A stretch of 64,000 nucleotides of DNA, taken from assembly GCA_900552495.1 (NCBI GenBank), contig URZY01000001.1, positions 165,022 through 229,021 of the forward strand, written 5' to 3'. The stretch is from an uncultured Mycoplasmatota bacterium. Its GTDB lineage: Bacteria > Bacillota_I > Bacilli_A > RF39 > UBA660. Positions 50,897 to 59,375 of the stretch are shown here, piece by piece; the stretch's first letter is position 1; every line of letters begins with the position of its first letter. Made by a program: the position numbers and the translations under genes. The notes beneath the pieces were generated by a model that was given only the letters and a program-made list of their open reading frames with translations, was not told the origin of the DNA and ran no database searches.

Positions 50897-51532
50897 ATGG
50901 ACGACTTATTAGAGTATGAAAATTTAGTTTATAGTATTATTGGAAAATATGGTAATTATTTTGATAGGGAGGATTTGTATCAAGTTGGAATGATGGGATT
51001 GATAGATGCAAAGGAGCATTTTGATGAAAGTTTTGGTGTTAAATTTTCTAGTTATGCCTATTATTATATAGTTGGCGAAGTTACAAAATTTGTTAGAGAA
51101 AATAGAAGTGTTAAAGTTAGTAAGGATATGGTTAAATTAGGACAACAAATTGAAAGAACAAGAGATATAATGCGGCAGAGATTAGGAAGAGAACCAACGG
51201 ATACAGAGGTCTCTTTATTTATGGAAATAGATGAAGATAAGATAACAGATGTAAGAGTTGCAATGCAAGAGGTACAAAGTTTAGATTTTGCTTATGATGA
51301 GGATGTGACATTATACAATTCGGTAATGAGCTTTGATAATGGAACGAGTGCTGATGTGTTAGATTTGAGAAGAGAGATTGGTAAACTTGATCAGGAAGAA
51401 CAAGAGTTAATTAAGAAAAGATATTATCAAGAAATGACACAGAGTGAGGCTAGTAAGTGTTTAGGTATGAGTCAAGTCCAAGTATCACGTAAAGAAGGCA
51501 AGGTTTTACAAAAATTAAGACAAAGATTATAA
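50897..51532 (+). CDS. sigF: Sporulation sigma factor of the SigF/SigG type
   Basis: The 211-residue product contains sigma-70 region 2 (DREDLYQVGMMGLIDAKEHFD and FSSYAYYYIVGEVTKFVREN), region 3 (LGREPTDTEV) and region 4 (QSEASKCLGMSQVQVSRKEGKVL), in the wording of SigF/SigG. It is about 40 residues shorter than B. subtilis SigF, missing part of the N-terminus that includes region 1.2. Its position after spoIIAA and before spoVA points to SigF; SigG is the alternative. It would direct forespore transcription. Confidence 0.85.
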   Translation: MDDLLEYENLVYSIIGKYGNYFDREDLYQVGMMGLIDAKEHFDESFGVKFSSYAYYYIVGEVTKFVRENRSVKVSKDMVKLGQQIERTRDIMRQRLGREPTDTEVSLFMEIDEDKITDVRVAMQEVQSLDFAYDEDVTLYNSVMSFDNGTSADVLDLRREIGKLDQEEQELIKKRYYQEMTQSEASKCLGMSQVQVSRKEGKVLQKLRQRL

Positions 51533-51558
51533 ACTTAAGAATGACTCTTAAGTTTTTT
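51533..51558 (+). terminator. Terminator between the sigma gene and spoVAC
   Basis: ACTTAAGA (51533-51540) pairs with TCTTAAGT (51545-51552), followed by six Ts. Confidence 0.85.
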
Positions 51559-51587
51559 GTATGAAATAAAAACTTTAGGCCAAGATA
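51559..51587 (+). promoter_or_regulatory. Sigma-F/G-like promoter of spoVA
   Basis: GTATG (51559-51563; consensus GYATR) and, 14 bases later, GGCCAAGATA (51578-51587), matching the sigma-F -10 GGnnAnAnTR except for one position. It lies directly after the terminator. Confidence 0.5.
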
Positions 51588-51603
51588 TTAATGGTGATAA
51601 AAA

Positions 51604-52044
51604 ATGAAAAATAGTAAATATGATAAAATTGCTGATCAACATAAAGCGTTGGAAACACGAGGCAGAAATGCCTTAATTGCTTTTGTAGTTGGTGGTATTG
51701 TAGGGTTATTAGGAGAAGCAATAATCGAAATTCTATGCATGTGTTTTCATATATCGAGAAGTGATGCGACAACATTTATGATAATGATAATGATATTTAT
51801 GGCAAGTTTGTGTACGGCACTTGGCTTCTTTGATAAGTTAGTTACTAAATTTAAATGTGGATTATTAATACCAATTACAGGATTTGCACATTCAATGACA
51901 AGTGCGGCATTGGATTACAAAAATGAAGGATTGATTTATGGAATTGGTTCTAATATATTCAAATTAGCTGGTTCGGTTATTTTATATGGTGTGGTATCAG
52001 CTTGGTTTTTTGGAATGATTAGATATTTTATTGAGGTGATATAA
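51604..52044 (+). CDS. spoVAC: Stage V sporulation protein AC
   Basis: The 146-residue protein has four to five membrane segments and the SpoVAC wording: LIAFVVGGIVGLLGEAI, MASLCTALGFFDKL, GCGLLIPITGFAHSMTSAALDYKNEG-like (seen from GLLIPITGFAHSM). SpoVAC is a mechanosensitive-type channel component moving dipicolinic acid during sporulation and germination. It overlaps spoVAD by 1 base. It lies in the same gene order as Bacillus spoVAC-VAD-VAEb. Confidence 0.95.
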   Translation: MKNSKYDKIADQHKALETRGRNALIAFVVGGIVGLLGEAIIEILCMCFHISRSDATTFMIMIMIFMASLCTALGFFDKLVTKFKCGLLIPITGFAHSMTSAALDYKNEGLIYGIGSNIFKLAGSVILYGVVSAWFFGMIRYFIEVI

Positions 52045-53036
52045 TGACTTTTAATTATAAGAATGTATATATAAAAGATACTGCAACGGTATGTGGTCCA
52101 TATGAAAAAAATGGACCATTAAAAAAATATTTTGATAAGTCTTATGATGATTTATATTTTGGAGAAAAATCATTTGAGAAGGCTGAGATAAAACTAGTTA
52201 AAGATGCGTTAGTCTTAGTACTTAAAAAGGCCGGAATGAAAAAAGAAGAGATAGAGTTGACAATAGGAGGAGATTTACTTAATCAAATTACAGCGTCAAC
52301 TTATGGTACTTATAGTGTTGGGAAAAGTTTTATTGGTGTGTATGGAGCCTGCAGTAGTAGTGTGTTGGGAATGATAATTGGTAGTAATTTTATTGATGAT
52401 AAAAGAGTAAAAAATGCTTGTGTTGTTGTGTCTAGTCATAATATGAGTAGTGAAAAGCAATTTAGAAATCCAACAGAATACGGAGCACCGAGACCATCTA
52501 GTGCAACTTTTACGGCAACAGGAGCAGCAGCCTGTATTCTTACTAAGGATAAAAGTAATGTAAAGGTTGAATGTGCAACGTTAGGAAAGATTGTTGATTA
52601 TGGTCAAAATGATGTTAATGATATGGGAAGAGTTATGGCTCCAGCAGTTATTGAGACTTTAACAACACATTTAAATGAAATGAATCGAACTGTTGAGGAT
52701 TATGATCTTATTTTAACTGGCGATTTAGGTAGATATGGTAAAGATATATTAACTGATTATATGATGAAGACACAAAATATTGATTTGACAAAAAACTATA
52801 ATGATTGCGGAATCATGCTTTATGATTTAAAGAAACAAGAGGAAGTAAATGCGGGAGGTTCTGGACCGGTTTGCAGTGCTTTAGTTAACTTTTCTTATGT
52901 ATATGATCAGTTAAAAAAGAAAAAACTTAAAAGAGTTTTGTTGATTGCAACTGGTGCATTATTTTCTCCGACAATGGTTTTTCAAAAGGAAAATATTTAT
53001 TCAATTGCGCATGCAATTAGTTTGGAGGCGGTATAA
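52044..53036 (+). CDS. spoVAD: Stage V sporulation protein AD
   Basis: The 330-residue thiolase-fold protein matches SpoVAD: IGGDLLNQITASTYG, IGVYGACSSSVLGMIIG (the Cys at the thiolase active-site position), SSEKQFRNPTEYGAPRPSSATFTATGAAA, and EVNAGGSGPVCSALV. It binds dipicolinic acid. It is translationally coupled to spoVAC (TAATG) and spoVAEb. Length is complete. Confidence 0.96.
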   Translation: MTFNYKNVYIKDTATVCGPYEKNGPLKKYFDKSYDDLYFGEKSFEKAEIKLVKDALVLVLKKAGMKKEEIELTIGGDLLNQITASTYGTYSVGKSFIGVYGACSSSVLGMIIGSNFIDDKRVKNACVVVSSHNMSSEKQFRNPTEYGAPRPSSATFTATGAAACILTKDKSNVKVECATLGKIVDYGQNDVNDMGRVMAPAVIETLTTHLNEMNRTVEDYDLILTGDLGRYGKDILTDYMMKTQNIDLTKNYNDCGIMLYDLKKQEEVNAGGSGPVCSALVNFSYVYDQLKKKKLKRVLLIATGALFSPTMVFQKENIYSIAHAISLEAV

Positions 53037-53386
53037 TGCTTTTAATTAGATCATTTCTATTTTGTGGTTTGGTGTGTTTGATTGCTCAAATAATTCTTGA
53101 TAATACAAAATTAACACCAGGTCATATTACTAGTATTTTCGTTGTGGTAGGAGCAGCACTTGATTCTTTTAGTATTTATGATTTAATTATTAAATATGTT
53201 GGAGGAGGGGCTCTTTTACCAATTACTAGTTTTGGGCATTCGTTAATTCATGGAGCTTTGGCTTCAACAAATAGTCATGGTTTTGTTGGTTTGTTTTTAG
53301 GAATGTTTGATTTAACAGCAACAGGAATAACAACAGCAATTATCTTTTCATTTGTGTTTAGTTTAGTATTTAAACCCAAAAATTAA
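53036..53386 (+). CDS. spoVAE: Stage V sporulation protein AE (VAEb)
   Basis: The 116-residue protein has four membrane segments and the SpoVAEb features: LICGLVCLIAQIILDNTKLTPGHI-like start, VVVGAALDSFSIYDLIIKYVGGGALLPITSFGHSL, and IFSFVFSLVFKPK at the end. It is part of the dipicolinate channel with SpoVAC and SpoVAD. It overlaps spoVAD by 1 base and ends the operon. SpoVAA, VAB and VAF are not next to it. Confidence 0.93.
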   Translation: MLLIRSFLFCGLVCLIAQIILDNTKLTPGHITSIFVVVGAALDSFSIYDLIIKYVGGGALLPITSFGHSLIHGALASTNSHGFVGLFLGMFDLTATGITTAIIFSFVFSLVFKPKN

Positions 53387-53415
53387 GTTTAGGATTAGTG
53401 ATAAATATAAAATGA

Positions 53416-53448
53416 AAAATACGTTAATTATTTTTAACGTATTTTTTT
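53416..53448. terminator. Terminator of spoVA, shared with the minus-strand gene
   Basis: AAAATACGTTAA (53416-53427) pairs with TTAACGTATTTT (53434-53445). Confidence 0.8.
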
Positions 53449-53752
53449 AGTGCTCTAAATTAGAAATTTGAATAATAAGGTTCATATCATCATCTTTAGC
53501 CATGATATTTTTGTGAGTTTTGCTGCAACTTATGCATTTATAGAGAATTTTATAGGTATCTTTAAATTTTTCAAGTCCAACTGGTTTTAGTAATCCTTGG
53601 CAAGGGTTTGCTCGATCGCCAGGCATAAGATCGACATGTTTTGAGTATAGACAATATGGACAGTGGTCTCTAGCTGTATAGCCTAAAGGAGCTACTTCGC
53701 GACCACAGTTTTCGCAAATAAAAGCTTCGTCTTTCATAGTAAAATTTTTCAT
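53447..53752 (-). CDS. RNHCP-domain zinc protein
   Basis: Start is ATG 53752; the in-frame GTG at 53761 is in the AGGTGATTACT ribosome site. The 101-residue product has a zinc motif CENCGREV...ARDHCPYCLYSKHVD, then PGDRANPCQGLLKPVGLE and a second Cys pair YKCISCSKTH. This is the RNHCP domain (RNHCP is here RDHCP), a small zinc-ribbon family of unknown function widespread in Firmicutes. It is monocistronic, convergent with spoVAE. Confidence 0.85.
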   Translation of the reverse strand: MKNFTMKDEAFICENCGREVAPLGYTARDHCPYCLYSKHVDLMPGDRANPCQGLLKPVGLEKFKDTYKILYKCISCSKTHKNIMAKDDDMNLIIQISNLEH

Positions 53753-53869
53753 AGTAATCACCTTTTGATATTATAACATAGTTTTTTTGAAATGCTTGAA
53801 AATATTAGAGAAAAGTAGCATATGAGATGTTGTTATGATATAATTAGTTTATAGTTCGGAGTGATTATA

Positions 53870-54592
53870 ATGGAGATTAGTTTCAAGATAGATGAGTTTG
53901 AAGGACCATTAGATTTATTATTGCATCTTATTAAAGAAAGCAAAATGGATATAATGAATATTGAAATAGAGAAAATAACTAAACAGTATATGGATTATTT
54001 AGATTTACAAGAAAAAATGAATTTAGAGGTAGCTAGTGAGTATTTGGTCTTGGCCTCTGAACTTATTGAGATTAAAAGTAAGATGTTACTTCCTAATTTT
54101 AAAAGTGAAGATGATGAGGAAGAGGAAGCAGATCCGAGAGAAGAACTTGTTAATAGATTATTAGAGTATCAAGCATATAAAGAGATTACTAAAGTGTTAC
54201 AGGAAAAGGAAAATTTGAGGAGAGAAATATATACGAAGTTACCTGAGAATTATAAAAATTATATTGATGAGGTATCAGAGGTAAGAGTAGATGTTTCTCT
54301 TGATGATTTGGTAGAAGCTTTTAAAAGATATTTGGTTCGGAAGAAAGATAGTAAACCATTAAAAACAAAAGTTACGGTTAATGAGATAAGTGTATCTTCG
54401 AGACGTTATGATATTAAGAATTTGTTGAAGAGAAAAAAGAAAGTATCTTTTTTTGAACTTTTTCCAGTAATTACAAAAGAATATATAGTAGCGACATTTT
54501 TAGCAGTATTGGAAATGGCTAAAAGTGGTGAATTAATAATAATGCAAGATAATAATTTTGATGACATCGTGGTAGAGGAGGTTGTGCGTTAA
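53870..54592 (+). CDS. scpA: Segregation and condensation protein A
   Basis: Starting at ATG 53870 (GAGTGATTATA), the 240-residue kleisin has the N-terminal FKIDEFEGPLDLLLHLIKESKMDI helix, a mid-region acidic linker, and a C-terminal winged helix (FLAVLEMAKSGELIIMQD). It links Smc heads. scpB follows with a 1-base overlap. Length and motifs are normal. Confidence 0.95.
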   Translation: MEISFKIDEFEGPLDLLLHLIKESKMDIMNIEIEKITKQYMDYLDLQEKMNLEVASEYLVLASELIEIKSKMLLPNFKSEDDEEEEADPREELVNRLLEYQAYKEITKVLQEKENLRREIYTKLPENYKNYIDEVSEVRVDVSLDDLVEAFKRYLVRKKDSKPLKTKVTVNEISVSSRRYDIKNLLKRKKKVSFFELFPVITKEYIVATFLAVLEMAKSGELIIMQDNNFDDIVVEEVVR

Positions 54593-55167
54593 TGAAAGCG
54601 GTTTTAGAAGGACTTTTGTTTGTTGTAGGAGAGGAAGGATTGACTTTAGAACAAATAGAAGATGTTTTAGAAATAGATGAGGCAAAGGCTAAAGAATTAT
54701 TGATGGAGTTGAAAAAATCTTATGAGGATGAAAATAGAGGCCTTAGAATAGATTTTTTAGGTAATAGATTTAAACTTACAACAAAGTTTGAACATCGTAA
54801 ATATTATCAAAAGTTGATAGAAAATCCTGAAACTAATGTTTTAAGTCAATCGGCACTGGAGACATTAGCAATTATTGCTTATAATGAGCCTATTACTAGG
54901 GTTCAAATTGATGAATTACGCGGAGTTGGTAGTGTTGCTATGATTAGAAAGTTAGTTGCTAAGGGGTTTATTAAGGAAGTGGGACGCAGTGATTTGCCAG
55001 GAAGACCTATTCTTTACGAAACGACTAGTGACTTTTTAGATTATTTTGGTTTAGCCACAATTGAAGATTTACCAGATATGCAAGAATTTTTAGATGAAGT
55101 AGTAGAAGAAGAGGAAACAGAGTCAGATTTGTATACTTCAAAATATAAAGAGACAGTAGAAAGTTAG
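54592..55167 (+). CDS. scpB: Segregation and condensation protein B
   Basis: The 191-residue protein has two winged-helix domains: LEGLLFVVGEEGLTLEQI at the N-terminus and LSQSALETLAIIAYNEPITRVQIDELRGVGS in the middle, then GRSDLPGRPILYETTSDFLDYFGL. It binds ScpA in the condensin complex. An acidic tail follows. The two unknown genes after it begin 8 bases downstream. Confidence 0.95.
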   Translation: MKAVLEGLLFVVGEEGLTLEQIEDVLEIDEAKAKELLMELKKSYEDENRGLRIDFLGNRFKLTTKFEHRKYYQKLIENPETNVLSQSALETLAIIAYNEPITRVQIDELRGVGSVAMIRKLVAKGFIKEVGRSDLPGRPILYETTSDFLDYFGLATIEDLPDMQEFLDEVVEEEETESDLYTSKYKETVES

Positions 55168-55175
55168 GTGGGATA

Positions 55176-55796
55176 ATGGATTTTAAAGAAGAACAAGATG
55201 AAATATTTGCCCAAATTTCAAAAATTAGAAAAGGGGAGCCGTTAGAGGAGAGTGAAACGGTGGAAAATTTAAATAATCGTTTGGCTATTTTGACGGGAAC
55301 TAGTTTATGGTTGCTTAGTAATCAAGCAGAAATTGAAGATGCTGGGGATTTTCGACGAAAGATTGATAGTTTTCAAAAAGTATTAAATAGTCCAGCGTAT
55401 CTCGGAATGGAAAGAAATCTTTGTGTAGCATCAGGAATAGTAAAACATTTAAATGGAAATTGGGAAAGTGAAACTTTTAGTGATTTTATGACGACGGCTG
55501 AAATTTCTACTGATTTAGATTCATTGGGATTGGCTGCTACTGCTAAAAAGAGATATGCAGAGGCGGCTACTTATTTTAGTACTTTGAGTCAAGATGAAGA
55601 GATAAAAGAGGATGCAGATAACTGTCATTTTGCTATGAATTTTAAGTTTGATGGTGATTGTGGTAATGTAGAAACTACTTATTCGGCAGTAAGTGTCTTT
55701 AGAGATATTGCTGGAGAACTGGAACAGATTTATGAAAAGAAGATAAAGGAAAGCAGTAAAGACTTTAGTGCTGATTTAAGTAAGAAGCATATGTAG
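55176..55796 (+). CDS. Helical protein of unknown function
   Basis: The 206-residue soluble protein, all helical by composition, has a central AATAKKRYAEAATYFSTLSQDEE repeat-like helix pair reminiscent of TPR. No membrane segment, signal peptide or metal motif is seen. It lies 8 bases after scpB and 12 bases before a large HD-domain gene, in the same operon, suggesting a partner role. I do not recognise a family. Confidence 0.65.
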   Translation: MDFKEEQDEIFAQISKIRKGEPLEESETVENLNNRLAILTGTSLWLLSNQAEIEDAGDFRRKIDSFQKVLNSPAYLGMERNLCVASGIVKHLNGNWESETFSDFMTTAEISTDLDSLGLAATAKKRYAEAATYFSTLSQDEEIKEDADNCHFAMNFKFDGDCGNVETTYSAVSVFRDIAGELEQIYEKKIKESSKDFSADLSKKHM

Positions 55797-55808
55797 TGAG
55801 GTGTTACT

Positions 55809-58424
55809 ATGATAGAAGATGGGACATTAGTTTATGAAAAAGAGAGTTATGTTTTAGATTGGTTTAGGAATTTTTTAAATAACGCATCAACAAGCTTTCA
55901 AGCGTCTGCTTTTTGTTTTAATAAATACTATGAAAAATGTGTTAATACTCTAGTTAATTTGCCTTATAATAATACTTTAAAATCAGAAATTAGCGAGGAA
56001 AGTCTAAATTCGATATATGCAGATGATTTAATGGATTTTAAGGAAAATTGCGGATATAATCGTGTATTAACACATTTAAAAAATGATCCTTATTTTCTAA
56101 ATGAAGCAGTAGTTAGAGGTCTTATTAGTGATGAGGTAGCAAGGGTTATTCTTGCTTTGCCAAGCTCGAAGATTGGTAAAATGACTAAAGAAGAAGTTAA
56201 TTTATTAATTAGTAATAGTAGGGAATATCTTTTTAATGTGCAAAATGGAACGGTTGCTCAATTGCAACAAAGTATTAGTGCTAGTAGTGAAGAAATCGAC
56301 AAAAATTTGGTATCACTTTTGAAACTACAGCGATTAGATAATTTACAAGTAAAATATGCCCATACGGCAAGAATTGTATATTTAACAGATTTGGAAGTTA
56401 GAAAATTAGGGGTATCTGATGAGTTGGTAAAAAGCATATTGTACACCTCAGCTTTATTTCATGATGTAGGGAGATTTTATCAAGGAACGTATTATAATTC
56501 TTATTTTGAAGGGGCTCTTAAAAAGACGGAAAATAATAGCATTAAGGATCATGCAGAGGCAGGTTATTATTATTCTCTTTTAGACATGATTAATCTTAAT
56601 GTCTTAGGAGCGGCAACAAATGAAGATTTAATAATTCATTCAATTGCCTCAGCTGTTGTAAAAAAGCATCAGTTACCAAATTCTTCTCTTGGTAATTATG
56701 ATAAAATGATTTCTGATTTTCAGTTTTCTGATGATGTAAAGCAGCGAATGTTGGATTTTGTTTTAGCTTGTTATGGTAAATCTTCAAAATTTGATGGTGG
56801 TTTACATAGTAAATTCCAACAAACGGTTCCGGGTAATGCGGAGGCAATGCGACAAGGTTTTACGGATAGTATGCTTAATATTATTTCTGCATATACTGGG
56901 GAGAAAGATTTAGATGGAGTTAGAGATGCTGTTTATGGCTTGTTTAGTTATGAAATGCCAAGTTTAGTTTTAGATGAGGAAAAGATTGCGATACTAAGAC
57001 AGAATTTAACTGGAAATGATTTAATAGAGCTAGAACGAAAAGTTAGTAATAATGAGACAGTGGTATTATCTCCTTTATATAATAAATTTATAAAAGATTA
57101 TACTATTAATAAATTACTGGGTGATAATAGTAGTAATTCTCAAGTAGTTAGAGACTTTATGGATAATTTAATTAATTCAAGTGATGTGGCTGATTATTAT
57201 TCACAGTATGATATTGTGGCAACAATTGATAAGGTAATGGAATATGCTGCTAAAGGAGAAAAATATCAGGGAATAGAATTAGATGCGGATATTGCTAAGG
57301 TACTTAGAATGTCGATGGGTTTAGTTATGGATATGGATAAATTGGATATTTTAGTTCAGAGAGCAATTAAAAGATATCCAGACTGGAAACCAGATATGAT
57401 TAGGATTAAGTCATTGACAGCTGATATAGATAAGGGAATTACTGCAGATGAATCCTTGTTAGATATTTTAGAGGATCAATTTCAAATTACAGTTAAACGA
57501 GATGAGTCTGGGCGAATTGTTGTTGATGAAGTTTTGGCGGATATTATTAAGCACACTGTAAATGCTAATGACATGTTTAAAACAAAATTTGGTGATGATT
57601 ATGATTTTTCACAAATAACAGAAGGGTATTTGTTAGATGAGCGAGCTGAAGGTGCACTTAAAGATTCTTTTGGTGGTAAAGTGGTTAGTATGCCATATGA
57701 GATTATGGCTAAGGCTCATCCTGACTTAATGGAGAGATATCAAATAGAAATGGATTTAATATTACCGGCAGATTTAAGGGAAAACATATTTAAGACAGAT
57801 GAAGAAAGATTATATAAACAAGGGGCAAATGGTGCGGTGACGGCGTTTCCTCTTGGCAGTAATGCTTCTAGTCAGGATCACTTTTGGTGGGGAAATGCTT
57901 TTCCTGGTGTTTGGTGGCAGTTAGATCAGTTTATTATGACAAATATGAGATCAATGGAATCACTTAGATTTGTTAAAGATACTGGCTTACTTGAGAGAAT
58001 TGGTGAAGCTTATAAAAGCGAGGAATGTCCAAAAGAATTTGGGATGTTTGTTGATGAAATAATAGGTTTTAGTAGTGACTTTATTGATTTAGCTTTGACG
58101 GCAAAAATAAATAATGGTGGAGATATAATATTTAGTGAGGAAGATAAGACTGGATATAATCCTGTGATTTTATCTGATAAAGAAGTAATGTTGAAGATAA
58201 GAAATGAAGCGGCTATTAGATATCAAGCTAAAAAGGTTCAAAATTCTATTAGTCAAGAGACGGATATAAACGAGGATTCAATGGAGTTAGACAGGATGTT
58301 TAGTGATCAAGAAACATCTATTGTAAAGGATTCTTTTGGAAACGATTTAAACTCTATGATGGCCGATTATAGAAAAGCAACTAGCTTAATTGGTGGCGGG
58401 ATTAATCAAGATTCAAAAAAATAG
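55809..58424 (+). CDS. Large HD-domain protein of unknown function
   Basis: The 871-residue protein has an HD-superfamily phosphohydrolase core at about residues 180-330: KYAHTARIVYL, ALFHDVGRFYQ (the HD pair), IKDHAEAGYYYS and KHQLP. The flanks (about 180 residues before, about 540 after) are helical and of no recognised family; near the end a conserved-looking DHFWWGNAFPGVWWQLDQF stretch stands out with its tryptophans. Possible substrates are nucleotides or cyclic dinucleotides; none can be inferred. It is the last gene of the scpAB-linked transcript and precedes the tRNAs. Confidence 0.7.
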   Translation: MIEDGTLVYEKESYVLDWFRNFLNNASTSFQASAFCFNKYYEKCVNTLVNLPYNNTLKSEISEESLNSIYADDLMDFKENCGYNRVLTHLKNDPYFLNEAVVRGLISDEVARVILALPSSKIGKMTKEEVNLLISNSREYLFNVQNGTVAQLQQSISASSEEIDKNLVSLLKLQRLDNLQVKYAHTARIVYLTDLEVRKLGVSDELVKSILYTSALFHDVGRFYQGTYYNSYFEGALKKTENNSIKDHAEAGYYYSLLDMINLNVLGAATNEDLIIHSIASAVVKKHQLPNSSLGNYDKMISDFQFSDDVKQRMLDFVLACYGKSSKFDGGLHSKFQQTVPGNAEAMRQGFTDSMLNIISAYTGEKDLDGVRDAVYGLFSYEMPSLVLDEEKIAILRQNLTGNDLIELERKVSNNETVVLSPLYNKFIKDYTINKLLGDNSSNSQVVRDFMDNLINSSDVADYYSQYDIVATIDKVMEYAAKGEKYQGIELDADIAKVLRMSMGLVMDMDKLDILVQRAIKRYPDWKPDMIRIKSLTADIDKGITADESLLDILEDQFQITVKRDESGRIVVDEVLADIIKHTVNANDMFKTKFGDDYDFSQITEGYLLDERAEGALKDSFGGKVVSMPYEIMAKAHPDLMERYQIEMDLILPADLRENIFKTDEERLYKQGANGAVTAFPLGSNASSQDHFWWGNAFPGVWWQLDQFIMTNMRSMESLRFVKDTGLLERIGEAYKSEECPKEFGMFVDEIIGFSSDFIDLALTAKINNGGDIIFSEEDKTGYNPVILSDKEVMLKIRNEAAIRYQAKKVQNSISQETDINEDSMELDRMFSDQETSIVKDSFGNDLNSMMADYRKATSLIGGGINQDSKK

Positions 58425-58476
58425 TTATAAAAGTCTTGAAAGTGCAAAATAGATTATGCTATAATCTATTTGTATT

Positions 58477-58563
58477 GCTCGTATGGCGGAATTGGTAGAC
58501 GCGGTGGACTCAAAATCCACTTCTAGCGATAGAGTTCCGGTTCAAGTCCGGATACGAGCACCA
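58477..58563 (+). tRNA. tRNA-Leu (anticodon CAA)
   Basis: Acceptor GCTCGTA pairs with TACGAGC, anticodon stem GTGGA/TCCAC with loop CTCAAAA (anticodon CAA, reads UUG), long class II variable arm, and encoded CCA. Upstream is TATAAT at 58460. Confidence 0.95.
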
Positions 58564-58564
58564 T

Positions 58565-58640
58565 GCCGAAATAGCTCAATTGGTAGAGCAACTGATTTGT
58601 AATCAGTAGGTTCCGGGTTCAAGTCCTGGTTTCGGCACCA
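58565..58640 (+). tRNA. tRNA-Thr (anticodon TGT)
   Basis: Acceptor GCCGAAA / TTTCGGC, D-arm, anticodon stem ACTGA/TCAGT with loop TTTGTAA (anticodon TGT), T-arm CCGGG/CCTGG, encoded CCA. It begins 1 base after tRNA-Leu. Confidence 0.95.
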
Positions 58641-58652
58641 TTTATGTTATAG

Positions 58653-58678
58653 CGAGTCATTGGTTACTCGTTTTTTTT
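58653..58678 (+). terminator. Terminator of the Leu-Thr tRNA pair
   Basis: CGAGT (58653-58657) pairs with ACTCG (58666-58670), then eight Ts. Confidence 0.75.
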
Positions 58679-58736
58679 AACTAATTGAAGAATTTAGTTA
58701 TTGATGAAAGAAGGCTTATTTGAAAGTAGGAGTTTT

Positions 58737-59345
58737 ATGACAACAGTTTACTTTATGAGACATTCGGAATGTTTAAAAGTTAAAAATGGTATGAACAGTG
58801 ATAATTTGCAGTTATGTAATGAGAAACAAATCTTGTCAGTTGCGGGGGAAGAGTTAGCTAAGAAAATAGCTTTTAAGGATTGCTTTGTTGGAATTGATGG
58901 GATTTACTCTTCAAACTATGTTAGAGCAATAGCTACAGCTAAGTATATTGCTGATATTAATGGGTTAGATGTTAATGTTGTAAGTGACTTTGGTGAGAGA
59001 AAATTTGGCGTTAATGTTTGGAGTGAATTACCGGATGATTTTGAAAAGAGACAGTTTTATGATGAAAATTATAAAATTGGTGATGGCGAGAGTTTGAATG
59101 AAGTTCAAGAAAGAATGCATAAAGCTTTAATACAGGTATTAGAATTAAATAAGAGAAAGAAAGTTTGCATTATTAGTCATGCAACCGCCATGACGACGTT
59201 ATTTAAAATTTGGTGTGATGTGATTCCTTCAGATGGTTATTATTTTAATGGAAAATTTATATCAGATACTAATTGGAATTATTGTGAATTGTTTAAATTA
59301 GAATTTGATGATGATAATAGTTTAATTAATATTTCCAATTTATAA
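58737..59345 (+). CDS. Histidine phosphatase family protein
   Basis: ATG 58737 is the likely start, with a TAGGAGTTTT ribosome site (an in-frame ATG at 58701 has none). The 202-residue product has the phosphoglycerate mutase-like fold: VYFMRHSECL (catalytic RHxE with Ser instead of Gly), IYSSNYVRAIATAKYI, and CIISHATAMTTLF. The RHS variant is common among phosphatase-type members such as CobC or broad-specificity phosphatases, so true glycolytic mutase activity is unlikely. It lies between tRNA genes. Confidence 0.85.
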   Translation: MTTVYFMRHSECLKVKNGMNSDNLQLCNEKQILSVAGEELAKKIAFKDCFVGIDGIYSSNYVRAIATAKYIADINGLDVNVVSDFGERKFGVNVWSELPDDFEKRQFYDENYKIGDGESLNEVQERMHKALIQVLELNKRKKVCIISHATAMTTLFKIWCDVIPSDGYYFNGKFISDTNWNYCELFKLEFDDDNSLINISNL

Positions 59346-59375
59346 GAATATGTAGTATAATATTCTTATGTATAT

